A stretch of DNA of 61,352 nucleotides from Candidatus Tayloriibacteriota bacterium (GCA_943354385.1 CALRBR010000005.1:1-61352); one strand, 5' to 3'. Shown: positions 49,377 through 59,659, numbered from the stretch's first letter. Notes: generated by a model from the sequence alone, not told the origin. Translations and numbers: made by a program.

Positions 49377-49778
49377 GGGGATGATCGGCCTAGACAGGAG
49401 ATTTCCGTATTTGTGTGCAATGCGGAGCACCGTTAACTCCTAAATCTGACGGAAATCGTAACTGCAAAAACAGTTGCTAAAGCAAAGGCTGTTGTGTCTC
49501 CATTCTATGGAGCCAACAACTTCGCTTTCGCTTACGCAAACGCCTAAGCGACATTGATCGAGCCTTCTCCACGGGGTTTGAATCGGTGTTATATTGTGGA
49601 TTAGAATATATCCCCTTCCCGAGATATGTTCGAAACTAAGGGAATCGGCATTCGTGAGTTTTGCTCATTCTATATCACGAGTTCCTAAATCTGCTCACGC
49701 AGGAAAAATAAGCTACGCATTGTAGACTCACTGATACTCATTTCTTGCACCCGAGTTCGATTCTCGGCATCTCCACCA
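49377..49778 (+). ncRNA. ssrA: Transfer-messenger RNA (tmRNA) with encoded CCA
   Basis: GGGGATG/CATCTCC acceptor with G3-U70, GTTCGATTC T-arm, ACCA end, tag ORF at 49464-49547; directly after smpB. Confidence 0.93.
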
Positions 49779-49783
49779 CTTCG

Positions 49784-49822
49784 AAATAACTCGCCAGTAT
49801 TCCTGGAGAGTTATTTCTTATG
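49784..49822 (+). terminator. Terminator downstream of tmRNA
   Basis: gaaataactc...gagttatttctt. Confidence 0.75.
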
Positions 49823-50189
49823 TTTCGATAAATCCCAATAATAATTGACGTCGTGAACAAAGAAAGACTCTCAATCATCACCGAGAAGTGGTAGGACTCC
49901 GCGTAGTACCAATGTAGCGGAGTATCGCACACAGACGCGAAGCGTTCCATTCAATCCATCATTGCCCAAATGGGTTTCCCAGGTGTTCGATAGCGAAGCG
50001 TCCCGGCGTCTCAATAAAATCAGTCAAAATTCTATAAGGTTGCTTCGCTCTATTGGCCTTGGCCGAAGAGAGTACTTCGTTCCGCTCGATTTACATCGTC
50101 GACTTGCTCCTTATAAATCGGCACCCATTGCTTAAAAAAGCCCAATATGCTATAATTCTAAGCCTAAAAGAGTAATAACCCAGCCACCA

Positions 50190-50702
50190 TTGAGTAACCT
50201 AAAAACAAGGATAAATCATCAAATCAGGGCCGTAGAATTGCGTGTTATAGGCCCCGACGGTGTTAATTTAGGAGTTATCACTCTTTCCCAAGCACTTGAA
50301 AAAGCGAATAGCCTAGGACTCGATCTCATCGAAGTTTCACCCAATGCCACTCCACCGATTGCAAAAATCATGGATTATGGTAAATTTCAGTACGACGAGA
50401 AAAAGAAACTCCGTAGTGCCAAAGCCAAATCACACACTACAGAAGTCAAAAATGTACAGGTGAAAATAGGCACGGGTGACCATGATTTAAATCTGAAAGC
50501 ACGAAAAGCTTCAGAGTGGCTCAAGGAGGGTCATCGTGTAAAAATCGACTTGTTTTTGACCGGAAGATCCAAGTACATGGATATCAAGTTTCTCAAGGAA
50601 CGTCTCGACCGAATATTGGTCCTCATTACCGAGCAATACAAAATCGCTGATGCACCGACAAAGAGCTTGAAGGGATTAACGACAGTCATAGAAAAAGCAT
50701 AA
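50190..50702 (+). CDS. infC: Translation initiation factor IF-3 (TTG start)
   Basis: INHQIRAVELRVIGPDGVNLGVITLSQALEKANSLGLDLIEVSPNATPPIAKIMDYGKFQYDEKKK. Confidence 0.96.
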   Translation: MSNLKTRINHQIRAVELRVIGPDGVNLGVITLSQALEKANSLGLDLIEVSPNATPPIAKIMDYGKFQYDEKKKLRSAKAKSHTTEVKNVQVKIGTGDHDLNLKARKASEWLKEGHRVKIDLFLTGRSKYMDIKFLKERLDRILVLITEQYKIADAPTKSLKGLTTVIEKA

Positions 50703-50709
50703 TAATTAT

Positions 50710-50898
50710 ATGAAAACAAATAAATCATACTCAAAGCGTCTCAAGGTGACGCGCACAGGCAAAATTTTGGCTCGAGGAACTGGTCAAAACCATTTCAACT
50801 CAAAAGAGAGTCGCCGGTCACAGCTTCACAAAAAACGATCAGTGCCTTTCCATATGAGTAATAAGGAAAAGAGTCGATTCATCAACAGCGCTATCTAA
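50710..50898 (+). CDS. rpmI: Ribosomal protein bL35
   Basis: MKTNKSYSKRLKVTRTGKILARGTGQNHFN; between infC and rplT. Confidence 0.93.
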   Translation: MKTNKSYSKRLKVTRTGKILARGTGQNHFNSKESRRSQLHKKRSVPFHMSNKEKSRFINSAI

Positions 50899-50927
50899 AT
50901 CAGTTTATATACATTTAAAATACACAC

Positions 50928-51272
50928 ATGACAAGAGTAAAGAAAGGAGTACATGCACTAAAGACCCGAAAGAACGTCCTCAAGATGGTAAAAGGCTATC
51001 GTTTTGGCCGATCATCAAAAGAGCGACAAGCATACGAGGCGATCTCACACGCCGGGGCATACGCATTTGCACACAGACGAGACAAGAAGGGTGATTTCCG
51101 AAAGCTTTGGATTGTGCGCATCAACGCCTCTCTCGATGCGATGGGAATTTCATATAGTAAATTTGCTGGTAATCTAAAGAAGTCTGGGGTTGCAATCAAC
51201 CGAAAACTACTCTCTCAGATTGCTCACGAAAATCCAAAAGCTTTTGAGGCGATTGTGGCGAAGGCGAAGTAA
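50928..51272 (+). CDS. rplT: Ribosomal protein bL20
   Basis: TRVKKGVHALKTRKNVLKMVKGYRFGRSSKERQAYEAISHAGAYAFAHRRDKKGDFRKLWIVRINA. Confidence 0.97.
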   Translation: MTRVKKGVHALKTRKNVLKMVKGYRFGRSSKERQAYEAISHAGAYAFAHRRDKKGDFRKLWIVRINASLDAMGISYSKFAGNLKKSGVAINRKLLSQIAHENPKAFEAIVAKAK

Positions 51273-51319
51273 ACACCAAGGGTAATTTTTCAGTTTCAAA
51301 TTATCAATTTTCGAAATAC

Positions 51320-51352
51320 CCCCCGAGGCTTCGCCTCGGGGGAGTATTTATT
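51320..51352. terminator. Terminator between convergent genes
   Basis: ccccccgaggc-ttc-gcctcggggg. Confidence 0.8.
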
Positions 51353-51387
51353 TCTGCAAACCATCCCATCACTTCCAAGTGACACAT

Positions 51388-52758
51388 TTAAAAATCCAAA
51401 ATCACGCTGTCATTTAGCTCAGGATGCACTGCATTGACTCCGATATAATCTCGTAAACGCTGTACCAGAAAAAGGGCTGACTTGGTCTCCCCCATCACCA
51501 CAAACACTTTTTTCACCGTATCTTTAGTCGTTGAAACAAACTCCACTAAATGATCAGAATCTTTGTGTGAAGAATATCCATAGATAGTATCGATAGTCGC
51601 AAGAACCGGCACTTTTGTGCCAAACAAAGTAATGTTTTTTACCCCACTCTGTATCTCCCGACCGAGAGTTCCCGCTGATTGATAGCCCACAAAAAGAAGG
51701 GTACTTTTCGGATCCGGTAAATATTTCATTTCATGATGAGTAATTCTCCCACCGTTAGACATCCCTGCACCGGCCAAAATAATCTTTGGATTAGACACCC
51801 GGTCGATCGCCTCGGACGCTTCCCTATTGACCGTAAATTGCAATTTAGGAAAATTAAAAATGTCATCTCCCCCATGGATTTCTGCTTGCACAGAAGGTTT
51901 AAAATGCTCCGTTGCCGTCTTGTAAATATCTGTCACTTTTATCGCCAACGGAGAATCCACAAACACTGGTATCTTTGGGATTTTCCCTGTTTCTACCAAC
52001 GAATTCATTTCATATAGGATCACCTGCGTGCGCTCTATTGAAAAAGCCGGTATCACAAGTGCTCCGCCCCTCGCGACACTTTCATTGATAATACGCTCAA
52101 GTTTTTCTTTTCTCTCTTTTACCGGCTCATGGTTGCGATCACCGTATACACTTTCCATCACCAAATAGTCTGCATCTGTAATTATCTCAGTATCCTGCAA
52201 AAGCGGTGTCGGTGAATTGCCCAAATCGCCGGTAAACACAATTTTCTTTTTGCCGTAGGTAAACTCAATCATCGCCGAGCCGAGAATATGTCCCGCATCT
52301 TTCAAGTAAACAGAAAGTCCTCCGGGTATTTCCGTACGAGTATGATATGAAATCTTTTTCCAAATTTTATGTGCCTGTTCAACATCTCCAATATCGTATA
52401 TCGGATTTCTACCATCTCGAGCCATCTCACGTTTCATAATCGCGAAAGCATCTTCCATAATTAGTCTCGCAAGACTTTTTGTCTCCGGTGTAGAATAAAT
52501 CACTCCTTTGAAGCCGTCATGGACAAGTTTTGCTATCCTTCCAACATGATCAAGATGTGCGTGGGTTACAAAAAGCATATCTATCTCGGCAGGATTATAG
52601 AAAAAAGGGGCACTATTCCATGCATTAGCCGTAGCAACTCCCTGCAAAAGCCCGCAGTCGATCAGTATCTTTATCGAATCATTTTCAAGTAAAAAGTTTG
52701 CCCCCGTAACTTGTCCCACACCTCCACAAAAAGTTAGTTTTAATTGATTTGGTTGCAT
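51388..52758 (-). CDS. Beta-CASP metallo-beta-lactamase fold RNA-processing exonuclease
   Basis: FVTHAHLDHVGRIAKL (HxHxDH), FTGDLG, VIPAFSIERTQVILYEM. Confidence 0.92.
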   Translation of the reverse strand: MQPNQLKLTFCGGVGQVTGANFLLENDSIKILIDCGLLQGVATANAWNSAPFFYNPAEIDMLFVTHAHLDHVGRIAKLVHDGFKGVIYSTPETKSLARLIMEDAFAIMKREMARDGRNPIYDIGDVEQAHKIWKKISYHTRTEIPGGLSVYLKDAGHILGSAMIEFTYGKKKIVFTGDLGNSPTPLLQDTEIITDADYLVMESVYGDRNHEPVKERKEKLERIINESVARGGALVIPAFSIERTQVILYEMNSLVETGKIPKIPVFVDSPLAIKVTDIYKTATEHFKPSVQAEIHGGDDIFNFPKLQFTVNREASEAIDRVSNPKIILAGAGMSNGGRITHHEMKYLPDPKSTLLFVGYQSAGTLGREIQSGVKNITLFGTKVPVLATIDTIYGYSSHKDSDHLVEFVSTTKDTVKKVFVVMGETKSALFLVQRLRDYIGVNAVHPELNDSVILDF

Positions 52759-52764
52759 ATACGA

Positions 52765-53157
52765 TTATTTTTTATTAGACAAATAATATACCCCCGAAAA
52801 AACTACGCCAAGTATATCAACAGCCAAATCCTTTAAAACATCTAGACGATAGCTTCCGATGGTGTTAAAGGTTATTCCCTTTGCGTACTCAAAAAGCTCC
52901 CACGCTCCACCGACAAAAAGAATAGAGGCAATCAGTAGCGTCCATGCGGTATGCTCATCCTCTTTTATCATACCCTTCAGGCAAAAGAACCGATAGAAAA
53001 ATAATGCGATTGTCCCCACGAGCACACCTCCCAGCAAATGCATCGGTATATCAAACCACCAAATAAAAAAATAAAGATTGTAATAAGTTGCTAGTCCATG
53101 AAAAAAAGCGAGTGCTAATGAAAGATACAGAATAGTTTTTAGTGATATTCGGTCCAC
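52765..53157 (-). CDS. Hypothetical membrane protein (DUF2238-like)
   Basis: Membrane ORF, WWFDIPMHLLGGVLVG ... DVLKDLAVDILGVVFSG. Confidence 0.55.
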   Translation of the reverse strand: MDRISLKTILYLSLALAFFHGLATYYNLYFFIWWFDIPMHLLGGVLVGTIALFFYRFFCLKGMIKEDEHTAWTLLIASILFVGGAWELFEYAKGITFNTIGSYRLDVLKDLAVDILGVVFSGVYYLSNKK

Positions 53158-53185
53158 AAATAAATTATAACAGAAATCTAATTAA

Positions 53186-53335
53186 AAACACCCGCTCGAG
53201 ATTAGAGGCGGATGTTCTTAATAGGACCATGAAGTATTGCCCTAGAAAAATCTAGGTGGGTGCCCTTGACTGAAAATGGTCAGAATACCCGAAGGTGCTC
53301 CTCGCATTTCAATATATCAGACTCCCTGTAAAAAA
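53186..53335 (-). ncRNA. Putative structured RNA with terminator downstream of ndk
   Basis: GUAUU-[CUGA..UCAG][GGGCACCC][CUAGA..UCUAG]-AAUAC then ACAUCCGC..GCGGGUGU-UUUU. Confidence 0.4.
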
Positions 53336-53407
53336 GTTATAGAGAAAATACTTCAATGATCCTAAACTCATTATAAACCTCCTAAAAAGATTTGCAACAC
53401 TCCTCCA

Positions 53408-54025
53408 TTATTTCAACGCACCACCCATAAAATCCTCATATAAAATCGCTTCCTGCACCAATCGATAGTCAATGATCTCTTCAGTTCTAAACCAATGCTT
53501 CACTTCATCCACCGCCTCTTTGACCGAGCCCGACGCATGCACCAGATTGCGTATTGCCCGACCAGACTGATTAGCCAGCACATACGAATCGAGTACAAAA
53601 TCCCCGCGTATCGTACCGACATCCGAAGACAACGGCTCTGTACCGCCGATCATTTTTCGGACAATCGCTACTGCATGAGCTCCCTCCCACACCATCGCTA
53701 TCACTGGCCCACTCGTCAAATACTTTTTTAAATGTCCGAGCACAATAGTCCCGATCTCAAGAGGGTGTTCAGAGATAGGAACTCTGCCGTTTGCCCGAGC
53801 ACTTGTGATCTGCTTTTCTCCAGCTAAACGAATCCATTCTGGATCGATCGTATAATGCTTCTCAACTAGATCCTCACTCGGTACCAGCATTTTTATTCCC
53901 ACTAGTTTAAGCCCGATTTGCTCATATCGTTTAACAATCTCACCCACGAGTGAGCGTTGTATGCCGTCAGGTTTAATAATCACCAATGTTCTTTCGTGTT
54001 TGGGGTGTTTCATTTTTTTCAACAA
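53408..54025 (-). CDS. ndk: Nucleoside diphosphate kinase
   Basis: ERTLVIIKPDGIQRSLVGEIVKRYEQIGLKLVG; GTIRGDFV; NLVHASGSVKEAVDE. Confidence 0.93.
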   Translation of the reverse strand: MLKKMKHPKHERTLVIIKPDGIQRSLVGEIVKRYEQIGLKLVGIKMLVPSEDLVEKHYTIDPEWIRLAGEKQITSARANGRVPISEHPLEIGTIVLGHLKKYLTSGPVIAMVWEGAHAVAIVRKMIGGTEPLSSDVGTIRGDFVLDSYVLANQSGRAIRNLVHASGSVKEAVDEVKHWFRTEEIIDYRLVQEAILYEDFMGGALK

Positions 54026-54027
54026 AA

Positions 54028-54315
54028 CTACGCTGACAAATCCTTACGCACTTTTTCCAGAGCAACTACATCACCCACTTCTTGTTCTTTCTTATTTATC
54101 ATTTTGAGTGCCTCGAGAGTTTTTTGTAGATCAGCCAAGAAGTCCGCATCAATACTATTTTTTACTTGTACATAGAGCATAGCGAGAGTCACCAACGCCT
54201 CACCTCGTTCAATATCAGAGAGTGGTATATTGACCACTTCTTGCAAAATCGCTCGTACCTCATCTCGCTTACCTTCTGCCATCAAAACTCCAATATTTTT
54301 GAGATCTGTTTTCAT
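54028..54315 (-). CDS. Hypothetical helical protein
   Basis: Short ORF in operon-like spacing. Confidence 0.55.
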   Translation of the reverse strand: MKTDLKNIGVLMAEGKRDEVRAILQEVVNIPLSDIERGEALVTLAMLYVQVKNSIDADFLADLQKTLEALKMINKKEQEVGDVVALEKVRKDLSA

Positions 54316-54323
54316 AGGTAAAA

Positions 54324-55454
54324 TTATTTATTTTTGGATAATTTTGTAGCGAGCTGTCGTGCTAGGATTTTCTTGGCTCTGATTTCTGTTTTATTTGCGG
54401 GGGTTTCAACAAGTGCATCCACTTGAGCATTTAGAGTCTCTACAATAAACTCAATACTCTCAGCCTTGTTCTTATCTCCCACGGTTTCAGTATTGATCGC
54501 TTGTTCATAAGCTTTCCATAGTTTAGAAAAAGCATTTGAACCGAGGCTCATTGAACCTAATATACTCTCAACTTTAGTATACACATAGCTTTCAGCATTA
54601 TGATTAAGGGCTGTCCTTACTTCATCTTCTGTTCCATCGGTCATATAATCTAGACCCGTCTCGGCATCTTTTCTAACACTAGACATTCGCGCAAAACCAG
54701 CTTCGGCTGATTTCAAGTCTCTTTTTGCCACGAGGGTATCAAGCTGGGCTTTTAATTTTTTCTGGGTGATCCGTTCCATATCCTCCCTCAATCCCGCATG
54801 ATTAAAGAGACTCTTTTTCATATCAGCAAATTGCTTTAAAAGAGCTTCGTTTCCACCAACCCATTTCTCCGAGCCAAGCTCTTTGACCGACAAATCCATC
54901 TGCGTAGAGATTTCTAAAATACGAGCATTTATTGCTTCTGGGGTCAGAGGAACGCCAGTTTTTTCCACTTTTTCTCGCGCAATAAAAGTCTTTCCAGCCT
55001 CTCCTTCCAAAAGATACTCCCCTGTCATTTTTACCTTACCCCAAAAACCACCGCCACTTTTTGCAAGTTCCAGAATTTCAGTATTTGCTTCTTTAATCTG
55101 ACCTGGTAATTCTTTAAATAACTTCATCTGGTCTCGCATTTCGTAAACCTCGCGAGGAGAATCTATCGCCTGTTTTTCCAAAAAGGCCTCAATACAGGCG
55201 AGATCATTTGCCTCCAGCTTTACTCCTATATCTCTAAAGATTTCGGCCTTATACACCTCTTTTACATCCTTGGCCACTCCGGCTTGTATTCCAAAAATTT
55301 CAAAACGACTCTCCATCTCTGCCGCGCTCACTTCTCCCGAGACTGAGTCTTCGTGCTTGGCCAAAAATTCAGCGAAGCCTTTTGTATTTAAAGCTTCTTC
55401 ATTATCAAAACCCCCTTTCTCTGCCCCTTCAGCCCCTTTTGGTATATCTGTCAT
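54324..55454 (-). CDS. Hypothetical coiled-coil protein
   Basis: Long charged ORF, no recognised domain. Confidence 0.6.
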   Translation of the reverse strand: MTDIPKGAEGAEKGGFDNEEALNTKGFAEFLAKHEDSVSGEVSAAEMESRFEIFGIQAGVAKDVKEVYKAEIFRDIGVKLEANDLACIEAFLEKQAIDSPREVYEMRDQMKLFKELPGQIKEANTEILELAKSGGGFWGKVKMTGEYLLEGEAGKTFIAREKVEKTGVPLTPEAINARILEISTQMDLSVKELGSEKWVGGNEALLKQFADMKKSLFNHAGLREDMERITQKKLKAQLDTLVAKRDLKSAEAGFARMSSVRKDAETGLDYMTDGTEDEVRTALNHNAESYVYTKVESILGSMSLGSNAFSKLWKAYEQAINTETVGDKNKAESIEFIVETLNAQVDALVETPANKTEIRAKKILARQLATKLSKNK

Positions 55455-55486
55455 GTGTGTATATTAAACTTTGATAAGTGACTACA

Positions 55487-58255
55487 TTATAGCACTATTG
55501 GCTTCTTTTCCACCACCACCTCTTTCTTATATTTTCCCATAATTTCGCTCTCCACACCCGATCGCTCTTTGCCAAATTTTAGATATGAAAGTTCTTTTAG
55601 TTTGGCCACCTGTGAAGCATCTCCCTTTGGTGGTGGAAAGGCTTCGATATTAAACGGCTTGACTGGTCGGCCTTGAGAAAGCATTTTTATATACGCATTG
55701 TGATTATCGAGATTCATGATGTCACTCGCAGTAAAGACTGGGGCAAACTGTTTTTCGAGATATTCCGCGTCCTCGGCTCCCACACGGAAACTAGCAATAG
55801 AACCCACATTACCAAACACGGCGTCTTTGATTTTATCCTCGAGCTGGGCGATAAACTGATGCGCGATGGTTAATGACAGCTTGTACTTTCTCGCTTCAGA
55901 AAGTATTGTGGCTATCGAATCGGTAGTTACATTCTGGAACTCGTCGATATAGAGGTAAAAAGGTGGGACATCTTTACCAAAAGAATCAACACGGGACAGT
56001 GCAGCCATGAGGATTTTGCCTACCAAAATGAGTCCGAGGAGGTGTGAATTGATATCACCGAGTCGCCCCTTTGCAAGATTGACCAAGAGAATCTTTTTAC
56101 CGTCCATGATTTCTCGAAAGTTGAACGATGACTTTTCCTGACCAATAATCGGGCGCATAATTTCATTGGACAAAAAGACATCGAATTTATTCGTAATATA
56201 CGGCACCATGTTGGCAAGCGCAGATTCCCCACCCGCCTTTTCTGCCACCTCTTTCCAAAACTGCACTACGATCGGGTTTTTACATTTTGAAATTTTGAGC
56301 TCACGGAATGTTTTCGATGCGAGCACTCGTGCCACCTCGAGCAGCGTAGTTCCCGTTTCCGGATCCTCGAGGACGAGCAAGACCGCGTTTCTAAAATACT
56401 GCTCAAACATCGGCCCGCCAGCCACTTTCATATCAAAAAGCTTATTGAAAATACTAAGCATCTCATTGACCACAAAAGTTTTCTGCTCGGGATAGCGCAC
56501 ATCGTACTCGAGCATATTGAGCGCCATCGGTCGAGCGGTATAGCTTGGATCAAAATAGATCACATCCTCATAGCGATGTTTGGGAATAATCGCCAAAATA
56601 TCCTGTATATCTGAACCGTGCGGATCAATCATACAGACACCATCGCCATTTAGAATATCCTGCGTAATCATATTTTTAAGCAAGGTCGTCTTACCAGTAC
56701 CCGTCTGACCAATTGTGTAGAAATGTCTCATGCGATCCTCTCGACCAATATAGACATTTGACTTTAAATTCCTATTTATATTTACGCCGAGCAAAGTACC
56801 TGCCTGAGCCAGACCAGCCACTACCGGCGCAGTACCCGCCTTGGCCTGCTTGAGCTGTGGCGCGTCTTGGACAGATTTGGTTGGGAAATGCATGACCGTC
56901 GAAAGCTCCTTCAGGCTCAGTGGCAAAAGACTCCCTTGAGAAAAAAGTCTGAATAAAAAGTTTTTTACCAGTTCATCTAGCTTCCCTTTTTTCACGCGGG
57001 TAAAGGCAAACCTATTGCCGTTGGTATCCTCAAATTGATTAAAGGAGGCCTCGATATGACTCAAAATATCTGTGGCTTCCTCAGTAGTGGGTGCGGAGGC
57101 GATCAGTCGAATGTTAGTCTCCACTATTGGTGTCGAGATTTTATTTTTGATATTTTCTACCGCGAGCTGGTCGACGGCCTTTGCCTTATCGTCACCTTTG
57201 TCCTTGCCTACTTTATTAAAATCTTTGGCAATATGGACGAGGTGCTCAAAAAAGCTATCTGGCATATCGATCGCGTCTTTTACTTTTTCACCACCCTCGA
57301 TTTTCCTAAGTGCTTCAGCGTACTTCTTTGTGTACCCCTCACCGGCTGGAGCAAACACGATCTGAATCGCCGCCCCCTCACCATCACGATCTATTTTAGA
57401 AAAACTATTCAAGACAACATTTAGTGGGTCTAAATCAAAACGGTCGTATGTTTTCAAAGAAAAAACTGGTTTTTTTGACAATGTCGCGTATGAGCCAGCC
57501 ACAGCTCCAGACTCATGAAAAATATTGTAATCGTCGCGCTTCTCAACAATCTTAGCATTAGGAAAAATAGAAAGAAGTCCCTTTTCAAACAAATCCTTTT
57601 TACTCTGATGTACCGCTGAATAGAAAATAAACTCATGGCTGTGATTGGCGTTGGCAATCTCGAGTGTAAAATATGCCCGCGCCTTATCTGACGCATCCTG
57701 CACCGAAAGCATACTGGCGTAAAACTGCTCCATAGATGACAAAAGCTCTTTAAGAGTCTTTGGTGCGTTTTCATCCTCTTTTGCTGTTGGAAGTACAACC
57801 TCATACAACACCATATTGAGTGCACGAAAAAGCGGGTCTTTTTTATTCAGCCCTGTGACGGGAAACCCTTTGCGCACATATTCCACCAAGAAACGATGAA
57901 AATCGTCCTCTAGATGCGGGTTGTTCATTTTCCCAATAATCGAGAGTGTGTTTTTTACACCCTTTTCCTGAAGTATTGAGAGGAGCTCCTCAATCTTTTT
58001 ATCATGTGTTTCTGGGGAAAGTTCTAGCACAATCGCATCAGCATGTGTCTCAGGTATCGCTAATTTTGAATACAGCACCTGCTCTGGTTTGGCTTCGGCA
58101 TACTCTTTGACCACCTGAGAAATAATCACCTTCTGTTCAGGATTATTTCCCGACTCTTTTATTTGTTTTTCCTTTCGAGCAACTTCCCCGCGGAGATATT
58201 CGAGCTCCTGCGCCGGCGTTTGAAATTGTTTCCCTTCAGTCCCGATAGTTTCCAT
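55487..58255 (-). CDS. VirB4/TraC-like type IV secretion ATPase (DUF87/TraM-recognition type)
   Basis: IGQTGTGKTTLLKNMITQDILNGDGVCMIDPHGSDIQDIL; LYIDEFQNVTTDSIATILSEARKYKLSLTIAHQF. Confidence 0.85.
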   Translation of the reverse strand: METIGTEGKQFQTPAQELEYLRGEVARKEKQIKESGNNPEQKVIISQVVKEYAEAKPEQVLYSKLAIPETHADAIVLELSPETHDKKIEELLSILQEKGVKNTLSIIGKMNNPHLEDDFHRFLVEYVRKGFPVTGLNKKDPLFRALNMVLYEVVLPTAKEDENAPKTLKELLSSMEQFYASMLSVQDASDKARAYFTLEIANANHSHEFIFYSAVHQSKKDLFEKGLLSIFPNAKIVEKRDDYNIFHESGAVAGSYATLSKKPVFSLKTYDRFDLDPLNVVLNSFSKIDRDGEGAAIQIVFAPAGEGYTKKYAEALRKIEGGEKVKDAIDMPDSFFEHLVHIAKDFNKVGKDKGDDKAKAVDQLAVENIKNKISTPIVETNIRLIASAPTTEEATDILSHIEASFNQFEDTNGNRFAFTRVKKGKLDELVKNFLFRLFSQGSLLPLSLKELSTVMHFPTKSVQDAPQLKQAKAGTAPVVAGLAQAGTLLGVNINRNLKSNVYIGREDRMRHFYTIGQTGTGKTTLLKNMITQDILNGDGVCMIDPHGSDIQDILAIIPKHRYEDVIYFDPSYTARPMALNMLEYDVRYPEQKTFVVNEMLSIFNKLFDMKVAGGPMFEQYFRNAVLLVLEDPETGTTLLEVARVLASKTFRELKISKCKNPIVVQFWKEVAEKAGGESALANMVPYITNKFDVFLSNEIMRPIIGQEKSSFNFREIMDGKKILLVNLAKGRLGDINSHLLGLILVGKILMAALSRVDSFGKDVPPFYLYIDEFQNVTTDSIATILSEARKYKLSLTIAHQFIAQLEDKIKDAVFGNVGSIASFRVGAEDAEYLEKQFAPVFTASDIMNLDNHNAYIKMLSQGRPVKPFNIEAFPPPKGDASQVAKLKELSYLKFGKERSGVESEIMGKYKKEVVVEKKPIVL

Positions 58256-58384
58256 GAGAATAGTATAGCATAGGCATAAATCAAAATAATAGCCAAAAAA
58301 AAGCAAGTTATTCGATCCGCAGCAATCCTCATCTAAGCCATGGCTTAGATGTACTTTTATATTCCACCATTTTTCCTTAATTTA

Positions 58385-59659
58385 TTACAGTCGATTCAGT
58401 ACTTCAATCGTCTTCTTTCCCATCACCCCTTTTTCGCCGATAATCCCATGTTTATTTTGAAAAAATTCTAATGCGGTACGCGTACACGGACCAAAACCAC
58501 TCGTCCTCGGACAATCACTCTTACTTTTTCCAGGCGGTGGGTAGACATCATCAAATATCAGAGCAGTTTGTAAGGCAAAAATACCAGAGGCGGTAGGTTC
58601 GGTGCCAGCAAATGAAATGTCCCATTTGTATGGCAATAAAGAAGTATCATATGGACCAGAACTGGTATACCTATTTTCCGGATCAAAAAAATCATGCACA
58701 CCGAGATATGTTTGAAAAGCGAGATCTTGTATTACGAGACTCCGCACCTCCCTATCCTGAAACTGTGGTTCGTAAATATAGCTGTACTCGATAAGTAAGC
58801 TCGCGGAGTCAGCAGTATTATGTGAACCGATAGCAATCAACTCTGGCCCATCGATAATACCACTTGATTCTCCTGCCAAATTACTGACTGGAGTATATTT
58901 TGATAATCGTTTAAAAATAGTATCCGCTACTACTTTTGTACTGGTGCTATTACCATACTGGCTCGCGGGTACATAGATCGAAAAGCCAGAATACTCGCCA
59001 GACTTCCGCACATTACGCCGAGGATTATCGTTGAAATGAATATGAATAGTAATATCTATAAGATTCTCATTTGCCCATTTGGTAATGCCGTAGAGACGGT
59101 AGGCAACACTTTTAGGGACATCGTTAGGGATAACAGTCGATTTTATTTGCGTGACCGCTCCCACTGACACCAGCCGAGCAAAATCTACTTTCGAGGCTTT
59201 TGTCCACTCTACAATATTATCCCAATTGTCTGTAAAATATGTGGCAAAATTTGGAGTCCATCCGTTACTATCACGAGTTATAAAAACCTCATATCGTGGA
59301 TCTTGATCCAAAAAAGACTTTAGTCCACGACCGAGCTCGAGTGCCATCTCCCGCTCTTTCAAATGAGTATACTCTGCACCGCCAAAAGTTGGTTCATGGC
59401 CTGGTACTATCAAAATACGAACTTTTTTATTTGACTGATCTACTACTGAGCCAGTATAACGTGATTTTATTTCATCTGCAGACCGAAAGTTGTGACTAAT
59501 GATCATGGACGCGAACTGGGCTCCCGCTTTTTCAATAACTGAGAGTGTTCGCTCGACCTGATTTGGAAAGACAAGATAGGAAACCAGAGGAAATAGAAAA
59601 ACACCAACAACACCAAAAGTCGCCCACCTGCTACCGAAATCTTTTTTAGACTTTTTCAC
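58385..59659 (-). CDS. N-acetylmuramoyl-L-alanine amidase with C-terminal peptidoglycan-binding-like region
   Basis: ILIVPGHEPTFGGAEYTHLKEREMALELGRGL, DITIHIHFNDN, EYSYIYE; TALEFFQNKHGIIGEKGVMGKKTIEVLN. Confidence 0.8.
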   Translation of the reverse strand: MKKSKKDFGSRWATFGVVGVFLFPLVSYLVFPNQVERTLSVIEKAGAQFASMIISHNFRSADEIKSRYTGSVVDQSNKKVRILIVPGHEPTFGGAEYTHLKEREMALELGRGLKSFLDQDPRYEVFITRDSNGWTPNFATYFTDNWDNIVEWTKASKVDFARLVSVGAVTQIKSTVIPNDVPKSVAYRLYGITKWANENLIDITIHIHFNDNPRRNVRKSGEYSGFSIYVPASQYGNSTSTKVVADTIFKRLSKYTPVSNLAGESSGIIDGPELIAIGSHNTADSASLLIEYSYIYEPQFQDREVRSLVIQDLAFQTYLGVHDFFDPENRYTSSGPYDTSLLPYKWDISFAGTEPTASGIFALQTALIFDDVYPPPGKSKSDCPRTSGFGPCTRTALEFFQNKHGIIGEKGVMGKKTIEVLNRL

